Source: Klebsormidium nitens
Lineage: Eukaryota > Streptophyta > Klebsormidiophyceae > Klebsormidiales > Klebsormidiaceae
Assembly (NCBI GenBank): GCA_000708835.1
Contig: DF237033.1
Span: forward strand, 159,051 to 223,050
DNA: 64,000 bases
Direction of reading: 5' to 3'
Shown piece after piece: positions 11,797 through 21,865 of the stretch (its first letter is position 1; each line of letters starts with the position of its first letter). The translations under genes and the position numbers were made by a program. Below the pieces are notes generated by a model, which saw only the letters and a program-made list of their open reading frames with translations, made no database searches and was not told the DNA's origin.

Positions 11797-13587
11797 CTTG
11801 ATGCTTGGGGGCTGTTCGCTGCGATCTTCCCTTCTTTCTTCACAACAACCTTGCGGCTTCCGGCGTTCTTTTAAAAACAATGAAGTCCACTAATACAGAG
11901 CCTGGTTGCTTGACTACCAAAGTGGCAGAAGCTGTGCTGTGTGCAGCTGTGTGCAGCCGCCTGCCTTCTTTCTCAGAAGCTGGGAAACTTTCGAAGAGAA
12001 ACTTTGTAGCGCCAAAGTGAGCGCGCACCCAGCTAGGCAAAACTACAGCCAGGCTAGCTAGGCGCATCAACGTCTACGCGCGCACGGCGGCTTCTTAGGC
12101 GGCCGCGGGTTTGGGCGGCCGCCCGTTTGAGGCGGCCATGTGGACTCGAATTGGTGCGCGAGCGGCAACTTTGTTTTGATGGTTGGCAAATGACAGCTAC
12201 AAGTGGAAGAGCCTACAACAGCACAAATGTACGCTTGGAGGGACGTAAGTGGGTACTTCTTGTCCCCCTTGAAATTCCTTCCAGGTACGTGGGTACTTCT
12301 TGTCCGGACTCTGAAGACTACGGTAGTCGCCATGGTGTCGCCATGGTGTCAGAGCCATGTTCGTGATACCTGAGGCGGCGGCGGCGCCCTGGATGAGCGC
12401 AGCGCGCGTGCCTAGCGGCGGCCCGCGCACGCAGTGCTCGACGGGCCCCGCCAAGATTTGGTCATCAACGCCTGTGCTGTGGGCAAGGTGTGGGCAGATC
12501 TTTTTTCACCAGGCCATGTATGATTGTCAACTCCATGGTCTGGACAGTGATTGCTTCAGTGATAATTGTCATGAATGCAACTGTGTGGATTCTACAAAGC
12601 GTGGCACGGGACTCGTGCACAGATTCTGCGAAGCAATGTATGCTGGCAGCATGACGCATTTCTGGAAGCGAGAAAGGCAATGCTGAGCCGCCGGACTGTG
12701 AATCGCCACTTTTGGCCCTTTTTTGAACGCCAAGCAAGAAAGTAGCCTCACAGCGCAAATGTTCTAATGAGGCTGCACATTTAGACCGCAGGCATGCCAA
12801 AAACTCTGACAGTCTGAGTTTTCAATCATATTGTGACCAAAAAGGTACATCAATGACGAACGTCTCAAACGTCACAGTACATGCGGCGACAGTACGTGTA
12901 CAGATCTAGTCGCTCTTCTGACCGAGTCGGGGCACTGGAAAGAAGCACTTTGAGAAGAGATCAGAAAGCATATTGAGACAAGAGGCCATTACTCGTCTTC
13001 GAAACGGCACATCGGTCCAATCTCGAAAACGACCAAACATTCGTTGCGTCAACAAGGGGCAGCTTTGTGTAGTCCCTCCATTATCATGGCCGGGGTTGGC
13101 GGAATCCGTTGTGTCAAGACCGACACTGGAAGCAGCGTCTACAGGTACCTGACACTCAGTCCTTTTCAAATTTCCATAAGCATGATCTGTTAGCAATGCA
13201 CGTGAAAGCGACGTCTTGCGTGTTGGTTGTGTGGAATCCGAGTACAGCTGCTCTGAGTCGGACGATCGGAAGCCCACTTAAGTAGGACTGTAAGCACAGA
13301 TGATTCGCAGCCAGTTCAAACAGCAAAACACTTCGAGAAGTGCCAAAGAGCTCTTACTTTAGCAGTGTTGCAGCTACAGTAGTCACTTGCTTCGTACGAC
13401 GTTCGACACTGGTCACTCTGGATGCTTCCAGGAGTGCTTTCACAATCAGCAGTCAGAGCTTCCAAAAAACTTGCTTGGCACGATCCAGAGCAGCCCTTAA
13501 ACCTTATTGGCAGAAGAGTGTCCGAACCATTTTCACCCGATTCCTCCCAGGCAGACACACACCCACACGCACTTTCCCCGCACCCAG
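11797..13587. promoter_or_regulatory. GC-rich putative bidirectional promoter, and unresolved upstream part of plus gene
   Basis: The TAF11 start at 11796 faces a plus-strand gene. Between them, 12.06-12.14 kb contains GGCGGCCGC and GGGCGGCCGCC palindromes, and 12.37-12.45 kb is very GC-rich with an ATG at 12393 opening a plus reading frame (MSAARVPSGGP). That ATG may begin the next gene, but I could not join it in phase. CpG-rich, NotI-like palindromes recur at other gene starts in this window. 12.5-13.58 kb has no supported exon. Confidence 0.45.
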
Positions 13588-15316
13588 CCAGCCTCGAGCC
13601 ACAGTGTCAAGTTGGTGCGATCTGAAGGCCCCCGGGCGGAGTTCAACTTTGTGGGCTTCAACGGGGAGCTCAAGGTGAGCTTTGAAATCCGAAAGGGAAG
13701 TTGGAAAAGGATTCAACGTTGAGGCAGTCTGGTATTCTGCTGGAAACAGAAAAACTGCGTTGAATGCTGGCTACTAAGCGATATGCTTTCTCGGAGAATC
13801 GTCCTGATCTCCAATCCTTAACATCCGACGCTAAGCGCAGCTCAAAATTGAACACAAAAGACTTTCGTATGGCCAAGAGTCGGACTGAGGTCCAAGCCTG
13901 TATAGAGCTGACTCTAACGCCCTATCTCATTGGACGTGAGCTTGCATTTGCGGTTCGCAACTGCACTTCCGAATTGGCAAGGGCTTGCCAGATTCCAACG
14001 GATACAAACTCGCATGAGCCTCGCACAAGCTCGCGCAAAGAACGCGAGTCGAGAGGGGTTGCGAGTGGTTCGTCTGATGCCAAAGAAGAAGCATGTGATC
14101 GATTTGCTGTGACCCAGGTTCGGATAAGGTCCATATTTGATTCACTTTGCACGTCGAGACTGTCACTGAAATTGCGGCTCCCGCGTCCTTGTAACGGCCG
14201 AGCAGAACCCGAATCCGCATCAACCACAAGCACTTCAAGGGTTCTTGAAGCGACGTCAGGCCCTCGGATGCACTCCTGACGCCAGATGCATTAGACTTGA
14301 ATGCATTTCTGACGTCAGCTTTTGGTGGATCCGCAGGATCACTTGCGGCTGGTGGACGAGACACTTTTGAACGTCTACAAGAAGGCCTCGTCGGCAAAGG
14401 CTGAGTTGCAGCTAGAGGTAAAGCAGCGCCCATATTATTACTCAAACTCCTGAGGGTTTTTGTGCAGTGAAGCCAAGCTAGTAGTCAAGGCTGAGCACAC
14501 CTGTACGGCGGATGCGACGGTACATTTAGGAGGCCAAGTGTCGGTGCTGGAAGGCTGCTTTCAACCTTTTCAGAAATATTAAGAAGACGGAGGTTGGAGA
14601 CTTTGACAGGGCAAGCTCAGCCACAAGCAGGCTGCGAAGTTCAGCAAGCAAGTCCTCGTTATTCAGTGGGTCCAGATGTCCGCCTGCCATTCGCGATGCG
14701 GAAATGTTCTCCTTGTGGGCTTCACGAAATGTTCCCCACCGCTTTGATCAGCCAGAACCGTAGCCGACTGAGAGCGGGAACAAAGAACCAACGGACACAT
14801 CGATCTTCTCTCTTTGAGCGGTTTTGCCTTTTCCTTACTACTTTTTGTCTCTCCTCTCTGCAGACGCGCCCCTCTGATGTCGAGCCATCCGTCATTGAGC
14901 TTCGCCGAAAAGCGAACGCGAGGTGGGCTTCCGATCGAAAATCTGCTTTGAAGCATCGATCTCATGATCACCTCGTTCAGACGCTGAACCATTCCAAGTT
15001 CGACGGCTTTCCAAACACAAAATTGTCGATCGTTGGTTCCTTCACTTCGAACGGCGGGCCGGTTGCAGCGTTGACAACACGCACAGCAAGTGCGTTCTCT
15101 GTGCCCGATTCCAGTACGGTACTGATGGAGATGCCGGGATTGAACGTCGTCAGAACAGCTTATGCCTGATCACCCGCCTGATCCGGCGGTCGCTTCCATC
15201 CTGAAAGTTATCACCTACACTTTCATCTCTGCAGCTTCTTGAAGCAGATGGACTTCTTTACGTGGTCATGGGTTCAGTTCGAGCGGCTCAGGCAGGAGTC
15301 GGAAGCGTCGGACTAG
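13588..15316 (+). CDS. Unrecognised protein, 3' part, 4 exons
   Basis: I do not recognise this protein. Four plus-strand exons join in phase: 13588(or 13592)-13674, 14337-14417, 14864-14922 and 15235-15316. Each is bounded by good sites (CAG acceptors; GTGAGC, GTAAAG and GTGGGC donors), and the chain ends at a TAG. The product reads PRAEFNFVGFNGELK, DHLRLVDETLLNVYKKASS, SDVEPSVIELRRKANAS, then the C-terminus FLKQMDFFTWSWVQFERLRQ and an acidic tail. It is mostly charged and probably helical, with no membrane segment. At least 102 residues are visible and the 5' end is unresolved, possibly starting near 12.39 kb. It ends facing the LEA gene. The phase match across three introns is the main support. 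Confidence 0.5.
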
Positions 15317-16852
15317 CAATAGAAAGTTACTTGGGCTGCCGCCGGTCGCGGCTGATCAGTTTTGAAGGGTTTCGAAGAGCGCTCGACACTCTTTAGCACC
15401 CTCATACGTTCGCGGCCAATTCAGTGGACGAGCTTGATTGCACGTTTGTCGTCTTAGAACGGTACTGTTTCGAGCGGTTTGCTGCAAATTCCAACGGGTG
15501 CAGAACTAGGCGTCGGTCGACTCACGCGACCTAGCAAGCTACCATTAAGCAGCGTTTTCTCGATTGAAGACTCGCGAGTCCTCCGCGGTTATGTACAGCC
15601 TTCGCCGAGATCCTGACTACGTGTTGGTCCATCCAATTCATTTGCCAGATTATCTTAGTACAAGACACTGTATCTTAGGTTACTGCTGCTTAGACAGGCT
15701 TCGTTTCGCTTCTACCATCGGTGCAACACTTGCTTATTCATAAGCTGGAGGCTGCCTTCCAGAGTATCAGGTATACTTTGTACGACATGCTCTAAACCGT
15801 ACGTGCATCCGGGATCTGGCAAATTGTAGGTTCCTTTAAAACGGCGCCCGCGAAAGCGAGTGTGCAGAGGGACATCTCATGTCAATGATCCAAGCGACGT
15901 ACGAAGCGTCTCACCACCTTGGATTGAAGTTCGGAATCGCATGATATATGCAGTTGTGTACGGTACAGCCGCAGAGCAGGGTCAAAGCAAATTTTCGTGC
16001 CACTCAGTCAAACGGCCGTGATCGATACACTCAGGTTGAGGAGACTAAAACGCATGGCCGGCACGAAGAACGCGCTGTGTCTTGAGCGAGAATTTTTGCT
16101 ATTGCATTTCAAGTTATACTGCATCATGCGCGAGCTGAGAGTCTTATTAAGTTATCTCAATGGAAGTCATATCAAGCGTACAGGAACTTATGTAGCTGTT
16201 AAAGGTAACCACAATCATTTCAACCGTCATCGCAAAACGAGCCTGGCACTCCAGACCTGACTTGACTAGTGAACCCCTAACACACATAATACACAAAGTT
16301 TACTTTCAGCTCCCCGCTGATACTTACACAGACAGCCATGCGCCTCGTCACCCGTCCCTAATAGTTCGCTCGACCTAAATGCCGTCACGAACTTCATCGC
16401 CCCAAATCTGAACTTCATCCTTTGAACGACCTACTCCTCGCACACTCCGAACCACCGCTTCACGTACCCACCGAAGAGATACTCTGTTTGGATCTCTCGC
16501 AACCTTGCCACTTCTAACTAACTCTTTACCGACCAGATGCGTTGTGCCCAGACCGCAGATGAGCAGATCCAGAAGTGACCCAAGTATGTTTCCTCTCTAC
16601 TCTGTCTGATCTTCCGCAACCTTGCCCAGATCCAGAAGTGACCCAAGTATGTTTCCTCTCTACTCTGTCTGATCTTCCGCAACCTTGCCACTTCACATTT
16701 TGTTTCAACCACATGCAATGCATTCCTCCCCGACTGCAGAAAGTGACCCAAGTATAACGGTATTTTTTTCTTTTGGTCTTTCGCAACCTTGCCACTTCTT
16801 ACTTGGTACCAACCAGATGCTTTTTTGCCCCGACTGCAGATCCACAAGTGTC
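15317..16852. other. Intergenic region between convergent genes
   Basis: This lies between the ends of the plus-strand unknown gene and the minus-strand LEA gene. No coding or RNA feature is supported. An 87-codon plus ORF at 15997-16260 has no other support. A tandem repeat occupies 16.56-16.86 kb. Confidence 0.5.
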
Positions 16853-16860
16853 CTAGTTAT
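16565..16860. repeat. 63-bp tandem repeat, two near-identical units plus diverged copies
   Basis: Units beginning AGATCCAGAAGTGACCCAAG at about 16565 and 16628 are near-identical for about 60 bp. Shorter diverged units (CAGAAAGTGACCCAAGTAT, CTTTCGCAACCTTGCCACTT) continue to about 16860. The repeat abuts the LEA stop codon, so later units may lie in its 3' UTR. Confidence 0.85.
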
Positions 16861-19800
16861 ATTTCCGGTCCCCGGCCTGTGTCTTCATCTTGAAGTGCGC
16901 GTCAGCATTGTTCCCGGTCTGCACGCCCCGGTGACTGTCGATGCCGACGCCGCCGCCCTTGGTTGGGACAATGCTCTCGCGCTGGTTGAACGCGGCCGCG
17001 GCTTGTGCGCGCGCGGCCAGGGAGCCCTTCCCAATCTCGTGGCCTGCACGGACGCAACCCGGGTAAGAAGAAATGAAGCAAACTTTCTGTTCTGTTCACC
17101 CGGTCTGTTCCAATACCCCGAGAGAAAGGACGTGCTGGAATCAGGATGCGGACCTCAGTTTTCGCGTCTCTGATTACTAATCATGGAACCGTAAGACAGT
17201 TGCGTTTCCAACCATCCTTACTGTCTTCCATTTTCGCACCCTGAGACTGCGCCACATTAAGACTACACAATAAGAATCTTCTCTGCATCGTCACCCACTT
17301 TCATTCCGGATATGCCGCCTGGATCCGCGCCGCGTCGTCACCTAGTCGATCGGCTTGCCCCGAACATGGAACCTTCGCTTGTCTTTGACGTTCAGCATAG
17401 TAAAGGGAATGGAAAAAGGGACATAATATCTTCTCCGGTTCCGTTTTGCCGCCAGAATCCGCGCCGCACCGTCCTGGCCGACGGGCTTGCAGTCCCGGAT
17501 CTCGTGCACGTCTCCGGGATTGCCTCCGACCTGAAACCTTCTCATGCTTCAATTATGAGTAGAAATGAGACTAGTGACTGAAGGGCAGACAAAAACCAGA
17601 CACATGAATCCTCACCAGCCTCCATTTCCGCCGCCTGAATCCGCGCGGCATCGTCCGGGTCGATCGGCTTGCCCCGGATTTCGTGCACGTCCCCCGGCTT
17701 GCCTCCGATCTTGTCGCGCTGGTTATCGGGGATGTCGCGAGGGAGGGGCGTCTCGACCTCGATCCCGTGCAGAGCCATGTCGATGTGCTTCTCATCGAGT
17801 GTCCCGAAGTTGGGCGGGGCCTGGAAAAGAAAACAGTAATCAACATGACGTCATCGAATTATCCTAAAATAAGTTCAACGAATCTGTGGGATTCCTTCCG
17901 AAGTGCATATCAAGCACTCCGTGCAGAGCCATGTCGATGTGCTTCTCGTCCAGTGTTCCGAAGTTGGGCGGGGCCTGAATGAGATTAAAGAAAAATGACC
18001 GATGAGGTGACGTCAGCATCAGAACACTAAGAAGCGAGAGCAAAGTCCTCGACCTCGATACGTGCAGAGCCATGTCAATGTGCTTCGTCTAATGTACCGA
18101 AGTCGGGAAGGGCCTGCGTCTGATGGAATGTCAAAAAGGAAAATCACCACGCATGAAGGCCCGTTATTTATGTTTCGAACGAGTGTGTCAGCTCCGAACG
18201 AGTGGCTGAAAGAAGCGCGTCTCGATTGCAGCCTCCTGTGGGTATTTACGTGCTTCCCGTTAACTCCGAAGTTCCGGAGGGCCCTGAATACATGAAATCA
18301 TGAAATGACGTCAAGATGAGGAGACGGCCGTCCAGATTTCATATACTCTACGTTCTTAGTTGACTCGCACTTTTGACCATTCCGTGCAGAGCCATGTCCA
18401 CGTGCTTCTCGACCATCGAGCGTCCCAAATAATATGCGATCAGCATAAATGCCTATCTTCAAAACGTGTGAAAATATTCGGTCGGAATCCGCGTTCCGCG
18501 CAGCGCGTAAAGTGCCGCTGCTTCGCATCAAGGCTCCCGGTAGACGCTTGTATACACCGGGCGGAAAAAGTCTCATAGCATGACGTCAGCGCAAAGTTCT
18601 CAAAAATTATGTGCGAACAAGAGTGTAAGTCTCTTTCGGAAGTCCTTTTCCAACAATCCGTGCAGCACGACGAAGCGTGCTTCCCGTCAAGTCTCCTCAA
18701 GTCGGGGAGGTGCCTGAATGAGGTTGAGAGGAAAAAAAGAGTTGAGATGACGTCAGATTTGGCATCAAAAGACTTGGCGTAGGCAAGCTTATTGACAAGT
18801 GCACAGTCGGAGTTCCGTGCAGCCCAATAAAGTGTGTTAACTATCGAGTTTCGTACGGTACGGCGGGGCCTGACAAGCAATCAAAATGCCGGGTCAATAA
18901 GGTGCCTTTAACGCAAAAGGACAACAAACGAGTCTGTTTCATCTTTTCCGAACAGCTTGATTCCTCGCAGCAATTGCCAGTGAAGTTCCAACGATTAATC
19001 CAAAGTTGGTGCCGGCGGCCTGAAAACAATTGCTGAATCGTGTCGTCAGGGTGAACCTCATAAGGAAATTCACAAGAGAAAGTCGTTCATCTGCTCAAAG
19101 AGGAAGAAAGACCACGAGCCACGGTCGAGGCAAGCCTGCTCTGGACTGAAGGGAACGGACTTAATTCTCAGCGTGTTCTCTCTTTCGCCCTTCGTAAACT
19201 GAGCCCAGTGATCTGGAACCCAGCTTCTGACTCTGATGTGATGGAGGACTAGGGATGGAGGAGCAAATGGTCCCTTTGCAGAAAGGTAAGCTGATCTGCG
19301 CTTTCCATCACTAGCTACAGTTGCATAAATGCCTGAGAAGAAGAGCTGAAACTTGATAGGATCTTGGATATTGAAAGGAACCTCACAAAGTAAAAGCAGG
19401 GAGGACAGAATCAAACTTTGGTGGATGCGCTTCTCCACTTTGTAGGTCCCTCTTCCAAGGCAGAAGACTCTAAGATTTTAAGATGGAAAGCGATGGTGTG
19501 ACGGATTCAGCTCCGCTGGGTCATCTGCCTGAGGTCTTTCAGATTCACTTTGGAGCACATAGACCATACCAAGCAGACCCGCTAGTGTGAGGACGTCAGA
19601 CTTCGTGGGAACGAAGGGAATCTTCGAACCTGAGGTGCAGCTTTCAGAATCATTGAAGAGTAAGGTAATAACAGCTCGAAATTTGTCACACACAATTGCA
19701 GGACCTCATCAATTATTGAGTCAATGTGAATAAGATTCTGAGCCTCGTTTCAGCGTAGGAACTCCAATTGATATACTTATGCGTCATGCACGACGTAGAA

Positions 19801-20193
19801 TCCGTCCATGACTGGAAAGTAGTCAACCAATTTGCAGCTGGGAAATTAGCCTGTACAAATGCGCGTCCAATAGCACTTGCATGTCAGCCTTACGTTGTAA
19901 TTCTTCCCAATGTACAGATTGATCGTTCCTCAAGAACTGAAAGCGGAGGAACTGAGCTGGATTTCGACTTCACATGGATCGAACGTAAGAGCAACTCTGC
20001 TTCACCTACCTGGTCTTGTTGCGTCGATCTCAGAAAATACGTATTTGAAATGGAAAAAAGAAGGAACTTCGACTCTGATCGAGAGTGATAGCATCCAGGA
20101 GCAACTTCAGTCTGGTCCACAAACCTGCTCTTGCTGCCTCTGCTTCTCCTCTTCGGTCAACGAATGCAGTCGCTCTCCTTCGCCCCTCTTCAT
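16853..20193 (-). CDS. Seed-maturation-protein (SMP) type LEA protein, 3 exons
   Basis: Hydrophilic desiccation-associated protein of the SMP/LEA family, expected to protect cellular components during drying. Exons on the minus strand are 20193-20125, 17820-17616 and 17043-16853, in phase, giving 154 residues. The N-terminus is highly charged (SLTEEEKQRQQEQ). The SMP hallmark is PGDVHEIRGKPIDPDDAARI, then QAAEMEAGHEIGKGSLAARA and QAAAAFNQ, matching the plant pattern of D(V/E)HE, KPI..(D/E)DA..IQAAE and a Gly/Ala-rich AQ.AA..N. There is no signal peptide or membrane segment. RY motifs lie about 0.45 kb upstream. Both introns are full of edge copies of exon 2. Exon 1 is less certain than the other two. 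Confidence 0.85.
17318..17535 (-). repeat. Decayed copies of 3' part of LEA exon 2
   Basis: The segment at 17452-17530 still reads PGDVHEIRD, CKPVGQDGAARILAAK on the minus strand, against PGDVHEIRGKPIDPDDAARI in the true exon at 17616-17700. A second, shorter copy at about 17320-17350 reads PID.DDAARIQAA. Both lie in the intron after exon 2. Confidence 0.88.
17900..19025 (-). repeat. Array of decayed 5' edges of LEA exon 2
   Basis: At least six copies of the acceptor and first about 60 bp of exon 2 lie upstream of it: about 17908-17977 (almost intact, FGTLDEKHIDMALHG), 18062-18115, 18250-18290, 18380-18430, 18655-18715 and 18810-18872, with a remnant near 19020. Similarity falls with distance in most cases. 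Several units carry TGACGTCA about 30 nt before the pseudo-acceptor, as does the real one. Confidence 0.88.
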
Positions 20194-21865
20194 GCTGAGC
20201 GTTTCTTCTTCGATTGTGAGCTAGCACCAATCAAAAGTACACGAGAAGATCACAACTTCTCTCCGAATCCTCACAGAAGCGACTCCTGCTTTTCAGCGGT
20301 CCCTCTGCTTCGGGTTCTCTGGTTCAATACCTCTCGATACTCAAATGCAGAAGCTTTTCAACGATAGGTTCGCCAGGAGCTTCGAGTCCTGCTCTTACAG
20401 TAGCGGACGCCTGCACAAATAGACTGCGCAATCTTGTGCTCGACCAACGTAAAGACAAATGCTTTCTCCCATCCTTCCTCGGCAAGCTGAGCCAACTTCT
20501 AAAAGTTGAAAGCTCGGAAACCCAACTACCGAGGCCCGGTATCACCACCCCGGGCAACTCCGCGGCCCCAGTTGCTTGGCAGTCCCAGCAAGGAGCGCCC
20601 GGTTCTATCCGCGCATGCGCACAGTAATATTACATGCATGCATGCTCACTTTCATCACGTCGCATGCACTGTGACTCGGCCACCTGCAAAAAGGTACCGT
20701 ACATGTGAGAGCGGCAGCTGGCGTCGCAGGAGAGGAGGACGACTGGAGCGATCAGGCGCCTTTCAAGTTCTGAAAACCTTAAACCTCTCAATCGCGCTTC
20801 GCAATCGCGGCCGCGCGGCTCATTGAATATCCGCGCGCGCGCGCGGCGGTCCGGTTGACGCTGGCAGTTTCCGGGGGAGTTCTCATTCTGGCCAGGTTGA
20901 CGCTGATGTCAACAGCTAGCCTGGGGGGGAGTTCTCTGAACCTGCACCTCAAGGCTTGGCTCAACCCATCTGCGTGGTCGTTTACCCTGCAATCCAGCTA
21001 GGAGGTACTAGTTGGGGCATCAAGGACAGCAGTCAACAAAAACTTGTCTTTGAAGGCGCACGATTCTTTGATTGATGGCACCTAGGGAAAAGAGGCGGTC
21101 ACCCGCCTTTGGGGATACTATAACTTATATGGAAGAGAGCCGCGTCGAATAGGGGTCCAAGACATGCAGCTGAGCTAGAACATCGGTTTTAGGTGTGGGG
21201 GTTCAAAAATGACGGCAATGTAGGGTTTACACTGGGCTGGATATGAGCAGGTCTCCCTGGATCGTATCTAGCACTCAACCATGAGGTTGGCGGGATCTAA
21301 CATACAGAGTCTGGATACTAATGATATACTTTCGCAAGAAGTCTACCTGAGAGCACGGTCTATCTCTACAGTCACCTTTGACTTGCTTAGTGAGAAGCAA
21401 CTCAATCACGTATAGCGGTCAAGAGTTCGATGGTCTTATGGAAGGGTTTACAAATTGGCTTGGCGCGGTTTAGCACAGGGCCTCCTTACCGCAAGGGCAG
21501 ACGCGGCTACATTCCAGGTATACAGCGAGTGGCAGCCCCTTTGACACTGGGGCAGCCTTGGCTCCTTTTCAGCAACTTGCCATTGACTTGTTGTGTCATA
21601 ATGATGCTTTGAATGGCTGCTTCATTTTGCAGGGCCTGCACCATTTTCTGCTCGTTGGGCTTGGATATGTCTTCGCTTGCCAGTGAGCATTATCTAATGT
21701 TACAGGCCGGACGTACTCCGATCTTGAACTTCATCTGGTTATCGCATCAAACCAAGCACTCTTGTCCCCCAAAGTCCCCGCTTCTGCTGATTCTTTGGCG
21801 GAAGGTTCAGATGATCCATCTTGAATTCTGCTAATGAGCAATTGTTGTGCCTGCAGGCAAACAGA
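20194..21865. promoter_or_regulatory. Divergent promoter region of LEA and WD40 genes
   Basis: The two genes point away from each other, so this 1.7-kb stretch should hold both promoters. 20.53-20.87 kb is GC-rich, with a run of CG dinucleotides (CCGCGCGCGCGCGCGG near 20.83 kb) and GCGGCCGCG. A possible acceptor at about 21855 suggests a 5' UTR intron in the WD40 gene. No other gene is supported. Confidence 0.45.
20611..20672. promoter_or_regulatory. RY-motif cluster upstream of LEA gene
   Basis: CATGCATGCATGC at 20633-20645, GCATGC at about 20662 and GCGCATGCGC at about 20611 form a cluster some 420-480 bp upstream of the LEA ATG. In land plants CATGCATG is the binding site of B3-domain factors ABI3/FUS3/LEC2, which drive seed-maturation genes. 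A functional role here is inference. Confidence 0.5.

Noticed and set aside
12906-13277. 123-codon minus-strand ORF
   Set aside because: Starts opposite the probable plus-strand gene, has no recognisable domain and no splice partner; judged chance.
14472-14583. Plus-strand frame AKLVVKAEHTCTADATVHLG, superficially OEP21-like
   Set aside because: It does not join in phase with the neighbouring exons, which instead splice directly from 14417 to 14864, and the resemblance is limited to about 25 residues.
14984-15169. Plus-strand 60-codon frame following CAGACGCTGAAC
   Set aside because: Including it breaks the phase of the unknown gene, while skipping it keeps the frame to the final exon.
16518-16847. 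Minus-strand ORFs with a repeated 20-residue motif
   Set aside because: They are translations of the 63-bp tandem repeat, lie after the LEA stop and have no other support.
20416-20520. Possible minus-strand exon KLAQLAEEGWEKAFVFTLVE
   Set aside because: Acceptor- and donor-like ends exist, but no upstream ATG exon was found and it does not join the LEA gene in phase with confidence.
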